DNA from: Prochlorococcus sp. MIT 1300
GTDB taxonomy: Bacteria; Cyanobacteriota; Cyanobacteriia; PCC-6307; Cyanobiaceae
Direction: 5' to 3'
NCBI RefSeq assembly: GCF_034092375.1
Contig: NZ_CP139302.1
Location: forward strand, 1,240,001-1,304,000
Length of the DNA stretch: 64,000 nt
Shown here: one piece after another, positions 36,693 to 47,196 of the stretch
Position numbering within the stretch: position 1 is the first letter of the stretch
Layout: every line of letters starts with the position of its first letter
Translations under genes and position numbers: made by a program
The notes under the pieces: model-generated
Told to the model about the DNA's origin: nothing
Database searches by the model: none
Seen by the model: the letters and a program-made list of their open reading frames with translations, nothing else

Positions 36693-37724
36693 TTGCTTTC
36701 CTCCATTTTGTTTCCGGACCGCCCTCTTACCGTTGCTGTTTTAGGCGCTACAGGTGCTGTTGGGGAGGAATTGGTAAGTTTGTTGGAAGAGCGAAACTTT
36801 CCTGTTGGCGAGCTTCGATTACTGGCGTCTAAGCGATCTGCAGGCAGTTTGAGGGTTTGGCGAGATAAGCCCATCAAAGTAGAAGAAGTTAATGAGGCTG
36901 CCTTTCAAGGTGTTGATTTAGTCCTTGCCTCTGCTGGTGGATCTATTTCAAGAAAATGGAAAGAAGTCATTCTTTCAGCGGGGGCTTTGATGATTGACAA
37001 TTCAAGCGCATTCCGCATGTCAGCTGATGTGCCTTTGGTTGTTCCAGAGGTGAATCCTGAGGCAGCAGCGAACCACAAAGGAGTTATTGCAAACCCTAAT
37101 TGCACGACAATTCTTCTGACCTTGGCCCTAGCACCTTTGGCTAGAAGGTTTTCAATGCGCAGAGTGTTGATTTCAACCTATCAATCTGCTAGTGGAGCTG
37201 GTGCACGTGCTATGGAAGAGTTAAAAGTACTTAGTAGGGATGTTTTGGAGGATAAGAAACCAATAAGCGAAGTACTTCCGTATTCATTAGCTTTTAACTT
37301 ATTCCTTCATAATTCACCTCTCGCATCTAATAGTTATTGTGAGGAGGAAATGAAAATGGTTAATGAGACTAAGAAAATTATGGGTCTTCCTGATTTACTT
37401 GTTTCGGCTACCTGTGTTCGCGTGCCGGTACTCAGAGCTCATTCGGAGGCGGTAAATATAGAGTTTGATCAAGTATTTGATTTGGAGGAAGCTCGTCACT
37501 TGTTAAAAGAAGCACCTGGTATTGAGATAATTGAGGATTTTGAGTCCAATCGTTTTCCGATGCCCGTAGATGTAACTGGTCGAGACTTAGTCGCTATTGG
37601 TCGTATTAGAAAGGACATTAGTCATCCCAATGCTTTGGAGCTTTGGCTTTGTGGTGACCAGATCCGAAAAGGTGCAGCTCTTAATGCGGTTCAGATAGCT
37701 GAATTATTTCTGACTAGAAGATGA
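36693..37724 (+). CDS. asd: aspartate-semialdehyde dehydrogenase
   Basis: Reduces aspartyl phosphate to aspartate semialdehyde, the branch point to threonine/methionine and lysine/diaminopimelate. The 343-residue protein shows the Rossmann motif [20 protein letters not shown] and the nucleophile Cys in [13 protein letters not shown]. It also has [16 protein letters not shown] and the C-terminal [13 protein letters not shown]. The start used is TTG at 36693; another TTG at 36708 is possible and would lose only five residues. Its last four bases overlap dapA, so the two are coupled. Confidence 0.95.
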   Translation: MLSSILFPDRPLTVAVLGATGAVGEELVSLLEERNFPVGELRLLASKRSAGSLRVWRDKPIKVEEVNEAAFQGVDLVLASAGGSISRKWKEVILSAGALMIDNSSAFRMSADVPLVVPEVNPEAAANHKGVIANPNCTTILLTLALAPLARRFSMRRVLISTYQSASGAGARAMEELKVLSRDVLEDKKPISEVLPYSLAFNLFLHNSPLASNSYCEEEMKMVNETKKIMGLPDLLVSATCVRVPVLRAHSEAVNIEFDQVFDLEEARHLLKEAPGIEIIEDFESNRFPMPVDVTGRDLVAIGRIRKDISHPNALELWLCGDQIRKGAALNAVQIAELFLTRR

Positions 37725-38629
37725 GTTCTGCCGCAGCACTTTCGCCCACCCCTTTTGGTCGTTTGCTTACGGCCATGGTGACTCCTTTTGATCTTGAGGG
37801 ACATGTAGATTTGGCCTTGGCAGGACGCTTGGCGCGTTATTTAGTTGAGGAAGGGTCAGATGGATTGGTTGTTTGTGGGACAACCGGTGAATCGCCAACT
37901 TTGACCTGGAAAGAACAACATCAATTATTAGAAACGGTCAGACAAGCTGTAGGCTCAGGGGTGAAGGTTCTCGCTGGTACTGGTAGCAATAGCACTGCTG
38001 AGGCCGTTGAGGCCACATCTCAGGCCGCTGCGGCTGGCGCAGATGGTGCTTTGGTAGTAGTTCCTTATTACAACAAGCCGCCTCAGGAGGGTTTGGAAGC
38101 ACACTTTCAAGCAGTTGCAGCAGCTGCCCCAGATTTGCCATTAATGCTTTACAACATTCCTGGAAGAACTGGTTGTTCAATTTCGCCCAAAACTGTTTCG
38201 CGACTAATGCAATACCGCAATGTAGTGAGTTTGAAAGCTGCCAGTGGGTCTACTGATGAAGTAACGCAATTGAGAATGGAATGTGGTTCTCGATTAGCTG
38301 TTTATAGCGGTGATGATGGTTTGCTTTTGCCAATGTTGGCCGTTGGTGCAGTAGGTGTGGTTAGTGTGGCTAGTCATTTAGTTGGTCGACGCTTGAAAGC
38401 AATGATCGATGCTTATTTAAGTGGCCAAGTTGCTATTGCATTGGATCATCACGAGAAACTGCAACCTCTTTTTAAGGCATTATTTATGACTACTAACCCT
38501 ATTCCAGTTAAGGCTGCTCTTGAATTAAGTGGTTGGCCTGTTGGGTCCCCAAGAAGTCCTTTGCTCCCTTTAAATCCGGCAATGCATGATTCATTATCTA
38601 AAACCCTCCTTGCCCTGCGTCAAACCTGA
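37721..38629 (+). CDS. dapA: 4-hydroxy-tetrahydrodipicolinate synthase
   Basis: Condenses aspartate semialdehyde with pyruvate, the first committed lysine/diaminopimelate step, in the cytoplasm. The 302-residue TIM-barrel protein carries [12 protein letters not shown], the catalytic Tyr in YNIPGRTG, and the Schiff-base lysine in [10 protein letters not shown]. The motif is KAASG where many homologues have KEASG. ATGA overlap with asd couples their translation, and rnj follows 83 bases on. The product feeds the peptidoglycan made by the murB/murC and PBP2 genes in this window. Confidence 0.97.
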   Translation: MSSAAALSPTPFGRLLTAMVTPFDLEGHVDLALAGRLARYLVEEGSDGLVVCGTTGESPTLTWKEQHQLLETVRQAVGSGVKVLAGTGSNSTAEAVEATSQAAAAGADGALVVVPYYNKPPQEGLEAHFQAVAAAAPDLPLMLYNIPGRTGCSISPKTVSRLMQYRNVVSLKAASGSTDEVTQLRMECGSRLAVYSGDDGLLLPMLAVGAVGVVSVASHLVGRRLKAMIDAYLSGQVAIALDHHEKLQPLFKALFMTTNPIPVKAALELSGWPVGSPRSPLLPLNPAMHDSLSKTLLALRQT

Positions 38630-38712
38630 CGCCATGGCTGTTATGCGGTTTGAGTTTGTTGCCACCGCTATTTTTCTAAACCTCCAAGGTTGTTTTTAAT
38701 ACCATTCTTTCC

Positions 38713-40734
38713 ATGACACCTAGCCAAACTATTTCAACTAATTCCAGAACCAGTGTTGCCTCCAAGGGAAACTCCAATACCCCACAGTTGAGGGTAATTC
38801 CTTTAGGCGGTTTGCATGAAATTGGTAAGAACACATGTGTCTTCGAATACGGCGAAGACATCATGCTTGTTGACGCAGGTCTTGCCTTCCCAAGCGACGG
38901 GATGCATGGTGTAAATGTTGTAATGCCGGATACGAGTTACCTCAGAGAAAATCAGCACCGTATTCGTGGCATGATTGTTACTCATGGCCATGAAGATCAT
39001 ATTGGTGGGATTTCTCATCATTTAAAGAATTTTCATATTCCAGTCATTCATGGGCCTCGATTGGCAATGTCGATGCTTAGAGGAAAGATGGAAGAAGCTG
39101 GAGTCACAGACAGAACTACTATTCAGACTGTTGGTCCAAGAGATGTGGTTAAGGTTGGTAAATATTTTTCCGTTGAATTTATTAGAAATACTCATTCAAT
39201 GGCTGACAGTTTCACATTAGCTATTACAACACCTGTTGGAGTGATTGTTTTCACTGGGGATTTTAAATTTGATCATACCCCTGTTGATGGAGAACATTTT
39301 GATTTAGCAAGACTTGCTCATTATGGGGAACAAGGAGTTTTATGTCTTTTTAGTGACTCAACTAATGCGGAAGTTCCAGGTTTCTGTCCACCCGAACGAT
39401 CAGTATTTCCTTCACTTGATAAACATATTTCAGAGGCAGAAGGGCGCGTCATTGTAACTACCTTTGCTAGTTCAATCCATCGAGTCTCTATGATTTTAGA
39501 ATTAGCTCTTAAAAATGGAAGAAAGGTAGGCTTGTTAGGAAGATCTATGCTTAATGTAATAGCGAAAGCTAGAGAATTGGGATATATGCGTGCCCCGGAT
39601 GATCTATTTGTTCCAATTAAGCAAATTAGAGATCTTCCAGATCGTGAAACATTGTTATTAATGACTGGCAGTCAAGGTGAACCTTTGGCTGCTTTGAGCC
39701 GAATTTCTAGATGTGAGCATCAACATGTTCAGCTTAAGACAAGCGATACAATTATTTTTTCTGCTAGTCCAATCCCTGGGAATACTATCTCTGTAGTTAA
39801 TACCATTGATAGATTAATGATGCTTGGAGCAAAGGTTGTTTATGGCAAGGGTGAAGGTATACATGTTTCAGGGCATGGCTTTCAGGAAGATCAAAAGTTG
39901 ATGCTAGCCCTTACAAAGCCAAGATTTTTTGTTCCAGTACATGGTGAACATCGCATGCTTGTTTGCCATAGCAAGAGTGCTCAATCTATGGGAGTACCTG
40001 AAGATAATATTTTGATCCTTGATAATGGAGATGTTGTTCAATTAAGTCCTAACTCAATAGCTAAAGGGGATCCTGTAAAGGCAGGGATTGAATTATTAGA
40101 TGCTTCTAGAAATGGAATTGTTGATGCACGAGTGCTTAAGGAACGTCAACAGTTAGCTGAGGATGGGGTTGTGACTATTCTTGCGGCAATTAGTACAGAT
40201 GGGGTAATGGTGGCACCACCTAGAGTCAATTTAAGGGGTGTTGTTACTTCAGCTGATGCAAGGAAAATGTCCTTTTGGACTGAGAGAGAAATCGGATGGG
40301 TTTTAGAAAATCGTTGGAAGCAGTTGACTCGTAATACGGGAGGTAAGGCTACTGAGGTTGATTGGATGGGTTTACAGCGAGAAGTTGAAGTTGGCCTGAC
40401 TCGACGGATGAGGCGTGAGTTGCAAGTTGAGCCTTTAGTGCTTTGTTTAGTACAACCAGCACCTTCTGGTACTACTCCATATAAAGGAAGGGCAGTTGAT
40501 CCTGACTTAGTAGCCGATTCGCGATCTAGCAATAATCAACGAAATAGAGATCGAGGCAACTCAACAAATCATCCAATAGATTCTGCTCAAAAAGTTGTTA
40601 AGAAAGTATCTCAACCATCTGATTCGAGCCCTACTAAAACTTCTGCTAATAGCTCTACTCCTAATGTTCAATCGAAGGGTGAAGATGAAAGTCCAGCTGG
40701 CCGCACTAGGCGTCGAAGATCGGCTGCAGCATAA
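38713..40734 (+). CDS. rnj: ribonuclease J
   Basis: Metallo-beta-lactamase/beta-CASP nuclease with 5' exo- and endonuclease activity in RNA decay and processing. 673 residues. Motifs: VDAGLAFPSDGMHGVN, the metal-binding THGHEDHIGG, HSMADSFTLAITTPVGV with FTGDFKFDHTP, then the beta-CASP region and VPVHGEHRMLV. The last about 90 residues are a Ser/Asn/Lys-rich low-complexity tail typical of cyanobacterial RNase J. It follows asd-dapA on the same strand and converges on tilS. A perfect inverted repeat starts at its stop codon. Confidence 0.95.
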   Translation: MTPSQTISTNSRTSVASKGNSNTPQLRVIPLGGLHEIGKNTCVFEYGEDIMLVDAGLAFPSDGMHGVNVVMPDTSYLRENQHRIRGMIVTHGHEDHIGGISHHLKNFHIPVIHGPRLAMSMLRGKMEEAGVTDRTTIQTVGPRDVVKVGKYFSVEFIRNTHSMADSFTLAITTPVGVIVFTGDFKFDHTPVDGEHFDLARLAHYGEQGVLCLFSDSTNAEVPGFCPPERSVFPSLDKHISEAEGRVIVTTFASSIHRVSMILELALKNGRKVGLLGRSMLNVIAKARELGYMRAPDDLFVPIKQIRDLPDRETLLLMTGSQGEPLAALSRISRCEHQHVQLKTSDTIIFSASPIPGNTISVVNTIDRLMMLGAKVVYGKGEGIHVSGHGFQEDQKLMLALTKPRFFVPVHGEHRMLVCHSKSAQSMGVPEDNILILDNGDVVQLSPNSIAKGDPVKAGIELLDASRNGIVDARVLKERQQLAEDGVVTILAAISTDGVMVAPPRVNLRGVVTSADARKMSFWTEREIGWVLENRWKQLTRNTGGKATEVDWMGLQREVEVGLTRRMRRELQVEPLVLCLVQPAPSGTTPYKGRAVDPDLVADSRSSNNQRNRDRGNSTNHPIDSAQKVVKKVSQPSDSSPTKTSANSSTPNVQSKGEDESPAGRTRRRRSAAA

Positions 40735-40750
40735 ACAATATTTTGTTTAT
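40731..40750. terminator. perfect inverted repeat between rnj and tilS, possible bidirectional terminator
   Basis: ATAAACAA (40731-40738) and TTGTTTAT (40743-40750) form an 8-bp stem around a TATT loop. The left arm contains the rnj stop codon. It lies between two convergent genes. The stem is almost all A:T and no T-run follows on either strand, so it is a weak intrinsic terminator at best. Confidence 0.35.
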
Positions 40751-40769
40751 CCTTAGTTCAAAATATATT

Positions 40770-41837
40770 TTATTTTCTATCTGAAACTATCTCTCTTCTT
40801 TCTAAAAGAATAGTTTCCCTGTCCCATATTATGTACCATCTATCAGCCAGACTTTTAGAGCCAGGTGGCTTGCTTTTTCCTATCCTCCAACTTATGTCTT
40901 CTAGGGTTTTTGAGGTTAACTTTGGGACACGTTTCTCTTTTAACCAAGAAGCTAACAATAGAATCCTTGCATTTGAAGGTATGGAGGCTAATTCTGGTCT
41001 TTTGAGGCCTTTTTCGTTTTTCAGGCTTCTGATTGCTATTTTAGCTAATGTCTCTTGACTTTCTTTATATCCCTGTAGTCTTTCGGATAATTTTGATATG
41101 CGTAGTGTGCATGCTGGGTAAAGCAGCTCAAGTAAAGGCAATATTTTTATTCTGATTTTATTTCTACTAAAATCTTCCATTTGATTGGCAGGGTCAATCC
41201 AAATTGGTAAATCTAATTCTTTGCATATAGCGAGGGTATCCTCTCTGCTAAAGCAGAGCATTGGTCTGGACAGATTTACTTTTTTATCTTGAACTTCTTC
41301 ATTTAATTGCCTGCTTTTGTGAAGGCTGCTAAGGCCAGCCAAGTCTGTACCACGCGCCAGATTTAAGATGAGTGTTTCGGCTCTGTCATTCGCTGTATGT
41401 GCTGTTAATACATTTTGGCATGGTTCTTGTGGTCGCAATGAGGAGATTCTTTCTGTTTCTGTAAAGAGCTCTTGATATCTCCACTGACGTGCTTTTGCCT
41501 CGTTTTTAGTTTCTTTTGATTGGGCAGTACTTACATAAATAGGGAGGTTCTTTTCTGTGCACCATTGCTTTAGTTCAAGACCTATTCGCTTTGAACCTTT
41601 GTGCCAGGAATGATCACCATGCCATATATGAATTCTCCATTGGTGAATTCTTTGTAGATCTACTAATAGACCCACCATTGCCATTGAGTCTTGACCCCCT
41701 GAAACGGCTAATACAAGAGTAGATTTCTTGGGAAGAAGCGTCGGGTTTTTGATGAGATCGATGTGCAGTCGTTCATGCCAGTGAGTCCATTTCAGTCGCG
41801 GGGCACTAGAAGAGAGGTCATTCAAAGATTTGCTCAC
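40770..41837 (-). CDS. tilS: tRNA(Ile)-lysidine synthetase TilS
   Basis: Modifies C34 of tRNA-Ile(CAU) to lysidine so that it reads AUA codons. The 355-residue protein has the PP-loop ATPase motif LVLAVSGGQDSMAMVGLL. It also has IHIWHGDHSW, NVLTAHTANDRAETLILNLARGTDLAGL and PIWIDPANQMEDFSRNKIR, all TilS landmarks. The C-terminal part is shorter than in E. coli TilS, as usual in cyanobacteria. It is divergent from ycf23 (65 bases apart). Confidence 0.93.
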   Translation of the reverse strand: MSKSLNDLSSSAPRLKWTHWHERLHIDLIKNPTLLPKKSTLVLAVSGGQDSMAMVGLLVDLQRIHQWRIHIWHGDHSWHKGSKRIGLELKQWCTEKNLPIYVSTAQSKETKNEAKARQWRYQELFTETERISSLRPQEPCQNVLTAHTANDRAETLILNLARGTDLAGLSSLHKSRQLNEEVQDKKVNLSRPMLCFSREDTLAICKELDLPIWIDPANQMEDFSRNKIRIKILPLLELLYPACTLRISKLSERLQGYKESQETLAKIAIRSLKNEKGLKRPELASIPSNARILLLASWLKEKRVPKLTSKTLEDISWRIGKSKPPGSKSLADRWYIIWDRETILLERREIVSDRK

Positions 41838-41902
41838 CTCATTACACTTGGTAGTTGATAGCTCTGACGAGTGGGAGAATTTCTGTATTCATTGGTGCTT
41901 AG

Positions 41903-42676
41903 ATGACACGTCTTTTCCATTTGCCAAGGGTCCTGAGCGAGAGTCTTCAGGAGAATCGACTCTTTAAGGTTATTGCCGGATTGAGCAATTTTGATGAAGC
42001 TTCAGTTGCTCGGATATCTCATGCCGCTGGGGTTGGTGGTGCGGATCTGTTAGATGTTGCCTGCCAGCCTGACTTGGTTCGTATAGCCGCTGAACTTTCA
42101 GGGTTACCCATATGTGTTAGTTCAGTTGAGCCTGAGTTGTTTCCCGCTTGCGTCGCGGCTGGTGCGGTAATGATTGAAATTGGAAATTTTGATACTTTTT
42201 ATCCTCAAGGTCGAGTTTTTAAGGCTAATGAGGTTTTGGATCTCACTCGTGAGAGTCGCAAGCTTCTACCGGATGTTGCGCTTTCTGTAACTGTGCCACA
42301 TGTTTTGCCATTAGATGAACAGGCACAGTTGGCTATTGAGTTGATTAAATCTGGTGCTGATGTGATTCAAACGGAGGGAGGAACGATTGCAAAACCTTTG
42401 AGCTCAGGCACCTTAGGCCTCATTGAAAAAGCATCGCCAACACTTGCAGCTGTACATAGCATTTCTAAAGCACTTAGATCTGAACTTCTCGATAATCCTA
42501 TTCTTTGTGCTTCAGGCTTGTCAGAAGTTACCGTCCCAATGGCAATAGCTATAGGAGCTTCGGGAGTTGGTATTGGCTCGGCAATAAATCGATTAGACGA
42601 TGAACTTGCCATGATCGCAGAGGTTTGTCGTATCAAGCAATCTTTACAACCTCTTAGATTGCCTACAATAAAATAA
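41903..42676 (+). CDS. ycf23: Ycf23/DUF561 family TIM-barrel-like protein
   Basis: Protein of 257 residues belonging to the family encoded as ycf23 in red-lineage plastids and found across cyanobacteria. Visible landmarks: FKVIAGLSNFDEASVARISH, GGADLLDVACQPDLVR, MIEIGNFDTFYPQGR, and ASGLSEVTVPMAIAIGASGV. The repeated beta-alpha pattern and a Gly-rich C-terminal site suggest a phosphate-binding TIM barrel. The reaction is unknown. The 113 bases before uvrB are very AT-rich and contain a weak A/T inverted repeat. Confidence 0.85.
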   Translation: MTRLFHLPRVLSESLQENRLFKVIAGLSNFDEASVARISHAAGVGGADLLDVACQPDLVRIAAELSGLPICVSSVEPELFPACVAAGAVMIEIGNFDTFYPQGRVFKANEVLDLTRESRKLLPDVALSVTVPHVLPLDEQAQLAIELIKSGADVIQTEGGTIAKPLSSGTLGLIEKASPTLAAVHSISKALRSELLDNPILCASGLSEVTVPMAIAIGASGVGIGSAINRLDDELAMIAEVCRIKQSLQPLRLPTIK

Positions 42677-42789
42677 TGATTTTCTTCTATTTTTTATAAA
42701 TTATTTTATATGAATAAAAAAATAATAGTTGATTCATGTGAAATTTTTAAAAGCTTAAAGACCAGACTTCCGTTTATTTTTGACAATTA

Positions 42790-44832
42790 ATGGTTAGTTA
42801 TTGCCTTGACGCACCATATTCTCCAAAAGGCGATCAGCCCAAAGCTATTGATAGCTTGGTTGAAGGCTTGAATGCAGGTAATCGATATCAAACTCTTCTA
42901 GGAGCAACAGGTACTGGTAAGACCTTTACTATTGCAAATGTTATTGAAAAGACCGGAAGGCCTACATTGCTGCTTGCACATAATAAGACGTTAGCAGCGC
43001 AACTTTGTAATGAACTAAGGGAATTTTTCCCTAAGAATGCAGTTGAATACTTTATTTCATATTATGATTACTATCAACCTGAGGCATATGTTCCTGTTAG
43101 CGATACTTATATAGCAAAAACTGCTTCTATTAATGAGGAAATTGATATGCTTAGGCATTCAGCAACACGTTCTTTATTTGAAAGACGCGATGTTATTGTG
43201 GTTGCTTCTATAAGTTGCATTTATGGGCTTGGCATGCCTAGTGAGTATTTAAAAGCAGCTGTAAAATTTGAAGTAGGTTCTGCTGTCAATTTAAGAGGCT
43301 CATTGCGAGAACTAGTTAACAATCAATATTCTAGAAATGATTTAGAGGTGGCGCGAGGTAGATTTCGTGTTAGAGGAGATGTCCTTGAAATAGGGCCTGC
43401 ATATGATGATCGTTTGGTTCGTATTGAATTGTTTGGTGATGATATAGAAGCAATACGTTATATTGATCCAACTACAGGCGAAATACTGGAAAGCTTAGAA
43501 TCCATAAATATATATCCTGCAAAACATTTTGTTACCCCTAAAGATAGACTGGACACTGCAATTAAAGCAATTCGTGATGAACTAGATGATAGATTAGAGT
43601 TTTTGCAAGCGCAAGGTAAATTGTTGGAAGCACAGAGACTAGAACAGCGAACCACATATGATTTAGAAATGCTGAGAGAAGTAGGTTATTGCAATGGAGT
43701 AGAGAATTATGCAAGACATTTGAGTGGCCGTTCTCCAGGTACACCCCCTGAATGTTTAATTGATTATTTTCCAGATGATTGGTTGCTGGTTGTTGATGAA
43801 AGTCATGTAACTTGCTCACAATTACAAGCTATGTACAATGGTGATCAAGCTCGTAAAAGTGTTTTGATCGATCATGGCTTTAGATTGCCAAGTGCGGCAG
43901 ATAATAGGCCATTAAAAAGTGAAGAGTTTTGGGAGAAAGCAAAACAAACTGTCTTTATTAGTGCTACGCCAGGAGATTGGGAGCTAACGAAGAGTAAGGA
44001 TGCGATAGCAGAGCAAGTAATTCGTCCTACAGGTGTACTTGATCCCATTGTTGAAGTGAGGCCAACAGAGGGGCAGGTCGAGGATTTGTTGACTGAGATA
44101 GGAAAAAGGGTGAAAAAAAAGCAGCGCGTTTTGATTACAACTCTTACGAAAAGAATGGCTGAAGACCTTACTGATTATTTGGCCGATAATGCAGTGAGAG
44201 TTCGATACTTACATTCAGAAATTCATTCTATAGAACGAATAGAAATTATTCAGGATCTACGATTAGGAGAATATGATGTTTTGGTAGGAGTTAATCTTCT
44301 TAGAGAAGGTTTAGATTTGCCAGAAGTATCTTTGGTAGTGATTCTTGATGCTGATAAAGAAGGTTTTTTAAGGGCTCAAAGATCTTTGATTCAGACTATT
44401 GGTCGAGCTGCAAGGCATATTGAGGGTGTAGCTCTTTTATATGCTGATAACCTCACTGACTCTATGGCCAAAGCTATTAGTGAAACTGAGAGAAGACGTC
44501 AAATACAAAATGAATACAATCAAATTCATGATATTACACCTAAACCAGCTGGTAAAAAGGCATCCAATTCGATCCTTTCTTTCTTGGAACTTTCTAGACG
44601 CTTGCAGCAAAATTCAAATAACAAGGAATTAATTAATATTGCAGGAGAATGCGTTCAATCATTGAAAGACGATAATGATAATGGCTTAGCTTTAGAGGCC
44701 TTGCCAGAATTAATTGATCAGTTAGAAAGTAAAATGAAATTAGCTGCTAAACAACTTGACTTTGAGGAAGCTGCTACTCTAAGAGACAGAATTAAACAAC
44801 TTAGAAAAAGATTAATAGGGAAAACACTCTAG
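42790..44832 (+). CDS. uvrB: excinuclease ABC subunit B
   Basis: Damage-verifying helicase of nucleotide excision repair, important for UV-exposed phototrophs. The 680-residue sequence has Walker [17 protein letters not shown] and the beta-hairpin region [17 protein letters not shown]. It also has DEAD-like [44 protein letters not shown], and a C-terminal UVR motif with [18 protein letters not shown]. Complete. No LexA-type box was recognised upstream by eye. Confidence 0.98.
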   Translation: MVSYCLDAPYSPKGDQPKAIDSLVEGLNAGNRYQTLLGATGTGKTFTIANVIEKTGRPTLLLAHNKTLAAQLCNELREFFPKNAVEYFISYYDYYQPEAYVPVSDTYIAKTASINEEIDMLRHSATRSLFERRDVIVVASISCIYGLGMPSEYLKAAVKFEVGSAVNLRGSLRELVNNQYSRNDLEVARGRFRVRGDVLEIGPAYDDRLVRIELFGDDIEAIRYIDPTTGEILESLESINIYPAKHFVTPKDRLDTAIKAIRDELDDRLEFLQAQGKLLEAQRLEQRTTYDLEMLREVGYCNGVENYARHLSGRSPGTPPECLIDYFPDDWLLVVDESHVTCSQLQAMYNGDQARKSVLIDHGFRLPSAADNRPLKSEEFWEKAKQTVFISATPGDWELTKSKDAIAEQVIRPTGVLDPIVEVRPTEGQVEDLLTEIGKRVKKKQRVLITTLTKRMAEDLTDYLADNAVRVRYLHSEIHSIERIEIIQDLRLGEYDVLVGVNLLREGLDLPEVSLVVILDADKEGFLRAQRSLIQTIGRAARHIEGVALLYADNLTDSMAKAISETERRRQIQNEYNQIHDITPKPAGKKASNSILSFLELSRRLQQNSNNKELINIAGECVQSLKDDNDNGLALEALPELIDQLESKMKLAAKQLDFEEAATLRDRIKQLRKRLIGKTL

Positions 44833-44855
44833 AAACTATTTACAGAGGCATAAAT

Positions 44856-45395
44856 TTGATTGATTTTTTGCACAAAAGGACCAAACTATCTTTATTGTTT
44901 TTGTGCTTCTTTGTTTGTTTGCCTATATCGGCAGACACCCTTCTGAAGCGTAGTCTCTTAGATGAGATATCTTTTGTAGAAATCAATGAAAGCTTAAAGC
45001 CCAATGACTTTTGCACTGAGAATCCAATTATTTCCCAACAGATCATTGATGTTGGCACTAGGTTGGGTGTTCAATTAATTTCTGGCCAGCCACTTTTAGC
45101 CAAAAAAGATGCCACTTATGAGGCACTTCATGGAAGCCTAGGAACAATTGTTGTGAGCCCTAGATATATGTCTCCTTCTGTAAGATGTCAATTAATAACT
45201 CATGAATTTATACACGTTTTGCAACATCTAAGAGGAGATTTAAAAGCTGTTATACCTATGGGTTGGCCTATACCCTCCAATGCAATATTGAGATTTGGTT
45301 CATTGCAAGAAGCTGAGGCCTATGTTTATCAAAATAAGGCTGCACTGGTTTTAAAGTATCTCTTATTTATCGAAAGAAATATTTTAAATGATTAA
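44856..45395 (+). CDS. small exported protein with HExxH zinc-metalloprotease-like motif
   Basis: 179 residues from a TTG start. A signal peptide-like N-terminus (LSLLFLCFFVCLPISADT) suggests export. Residues 115-125 read THEFIHVLQHL, an HExxH motif with a further His at 124. Downstream GSLQEAEAYVYQN (149-161) offers Glu152 or Glu154 as a third zinc ligand, as in gluzincins. The spacing between motif and Glu, about 32 residues, is plausible for such proteases. It could be a degenerate peptidase-like protein instead. Located 23 bases after uvrB and convergent with lysC. Physiological substrate unknown. Confidence 0.6.
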   Translation: MIDFLHKRTKLSLLFLCFFVCLPISADTLLKRSLLDEISFVEINESLKPNDFCTENPIISQQIIDVGTRLGVQLISGQPLLAKKDATYEALHGSLGTIVVSPRYMSPSVRCQLITHEFIHVLQHLRGDLKAVIPMGWPIPSNAILRFGSLQEAEAYVYQNKAALVLKYLLFIERNILND

Positions 45396-45404
45396 AAAAT
45401 AGAT

Positions 45405-47168
45405 TTATATGTTCTGGTGTAAATTGAACCCATTGTGGACTACATTTAAGGCTTTTGTTCCATCTGCTTCTGCTATAACGCAGCTTGTGCGTATTTCACT
45501 TGTTGTTATCATTTCAATATTAATATTTGCCTGAGCTAGTGCGCGAAACATTTTTGCTGCTGTTCCTATTTTAGCTGGCATTCCAGCTCCCACAGCACTA
45601 ATTCGTGCTATAGCGGGTCCGTCTTCTAAGCTTGCACCTGGCCATTGGGCAAGTAGAGGGATCAGTGCATTTCCCGCTCTTTTGCGGTCATCTTTATTTA
45701 AGGTAAAGCTAATATCTTGGCTACCATCTGAGTGTTTTCTTTCCGATTGAACAATCATATCTAGAGTGATTCCATTTTCCGCGAGAGTAGAGCATAAGGC
45801 GGCTGCAGTACCTGGCTTGTCTGGTACTTTGCGAACACTTACTTGTGCCTGATGTTTATCAAGTGCTACTCCTCTAACTTCAGGTTCACCTAGGCCAGCA
45901 ACCATCGGATTGATTGTAATCTGATCTTCAGTTAGTTCAAAAGTTTCTCCAACTGACCTAAGTGCTTTTGTCCCAAGACTTGCATCTATAACGCAGCTTA
46001 CTTTTACTTCGCTTGTTGCAATTAGCCTTAGGTTAACTCCTGAACGGGAAAGCACTTCGAAGAGACTAGCTGCAATACCTGGTCTACCCATTATCCCTGC
46101 TCCACGAATGCTTAATTTTGTCATGTGATTTTGGGTCGATAGTTTGCCACCTAATTTTTTAATTAACTCTTCGCAGATTTTATTAGCCTCAGCTAGTGCA
46201 TTTTGGCTTATGGTAAAACTAATATCATTACTATTTCCTTCATGTGTTGCTTGAATAATTAGATCAACATTGATTCCACCACTTGAAAGTGCTTCAAATA
46301 ATTTGGCTGCGATTCCTGGTTGATCAGGCACATGTGAAAGCGCCAGAACTGCCTGATTCTCTAAGAGTTCAAGCCCATCTACTGGTTTTCCTAATTCTAA
46401 GCCTTGGAGACCAATTGAGTTTTTTAAATCACTAGTCAGGGTAGTGCCACAGTCATCACTCCAACTGGAGCGGACCTCAAGAAGAACCCCATAATTTCTC
46501 GCTATTTCTACAGCCCTGGGATGAAGCACAGAAGCCCCAAGACTTGCAAGCTCTAGCATTTCATTGCAACTAATTTGCTTCATTAGTTGGGCATTTTGTA
46601 CTTCCCTGGGATCAGTTGTTAAAACTCCTGGGACGTCTGAGTAAATTTCACATTTGTCTGCTTCAAGTGCCGCGGCTAGCGCAACGGCCGAGGTGTCTGA
46701 TCCTCCCCTGCCAAGAGTGGTGATTTCTGCTGTTCCGCCGGTACTAAAGCTTGTTCCCTGGAATCCTGCTACAACAACAACTTGTCCATTTTCTAATCGT
46801 GATTTCAGGCGATCAGTTCTTATTTCTAAAATTCGAGCACGACCGTGAGCTGATTCAGTAACGATGCCTACTTGAGCTCCAGTCATTGAAACAGCATTCA
46901 CTCCTAATTCATGAAGAGCTATTGAAAGTAATGCTATGGAAACTTGCTCTCCAGTTGCCAAGAGCATATCCATTTCTCGTTGTGGGGGGTTTGGACTTAT
47001 AGCTTTTGCCAAATTTGAGAGTTCATCGGTGCTGTTGCCCATAGCAGAAACGACTACCACTAATTCGTTTCCCTCCTCCTTACTTGCGGCAATTCGTTTT
47101 GCCACTGCTTGGATTCGCTCCACGCTCCCTACAGAGGTGCCGCCAAATTTTTGAACGAGCAAAGCCAT
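45405..47168 (-). CDS. lysC: aspartate kinase (with four ACT domains)
   Basis: Phosphorylates aspartate, the first step towards lysine, threonine, methionine and diaminopimelate. The 587-residue protein begins LLVQKFGGTSVGSVERIQAV and has the kinase core (VVVAGFQGTSFSTGGTAEIT, LGRGGSDTSAVALAAALEAD, EIYSDVPGV). It then repeats ACT-domain blocks: HVPDQPGIAAKLFEALSSGG, KLSIRGAGIMGRPGIAASLF, VRKVPDKPGTAAALCSTLAE, and ISAVGAGMPAKIGTAAKMFR. Four ACT units are typical of cyanobacterial LysC and indicate feedback control by lysine and threonine. Confidence 0.97.
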   Translation of the reverse strand: MALLVQKFGGTSVGSVERIQAVAKRIAASKEEGNELVVVVSAMGNSTDELSNLAKAISPNPPQREMDMLLATGEQVSIALLSIALHELGVNAVSMTGAQVGIVTESAHGRARILEIRTDRLKSRLENGQVVVVAGFQGTSFSTGGTAEITTLGRGGSDTSAVALAAALEADKCEIYSDVPGVLTTDPREVQNAQLMKQISCNEMLELASLGASVLHPRAVEIARNYGVLLEVRSSWSDDCGTTLTSDLKNSIGLQGLELGKPVDGLELLENQAVLALSHVPDQPGIAAKLFEALSSGGINVDLIIQATHEGNSNDISFTISQNALAEANKICEELIKKLGGKLSTQNHMTKLSIRGAGIMGRPGIAASLFEVLSRSGVNLRLIATSEVKVSCVIDASLGTKALRSVGETFELTEDQITINPMVAGLGEPEVRGVALDKHQAQVSVRKVPDKPGTAAALCSTLAENGITLDMIVQSERKHSDGSQDISFTLNKDDRKRAGNALIPLLAQWPGASLEDGPAIARISAVGAGMPAKIGTAAKMFRALAQANINIEMITTSEIRTSCVIAEADGTKALNVVHNGFNLHQNI

Positions 47169-47196
47169 TCAATTATCAGAATGAGTGTTGATTATT

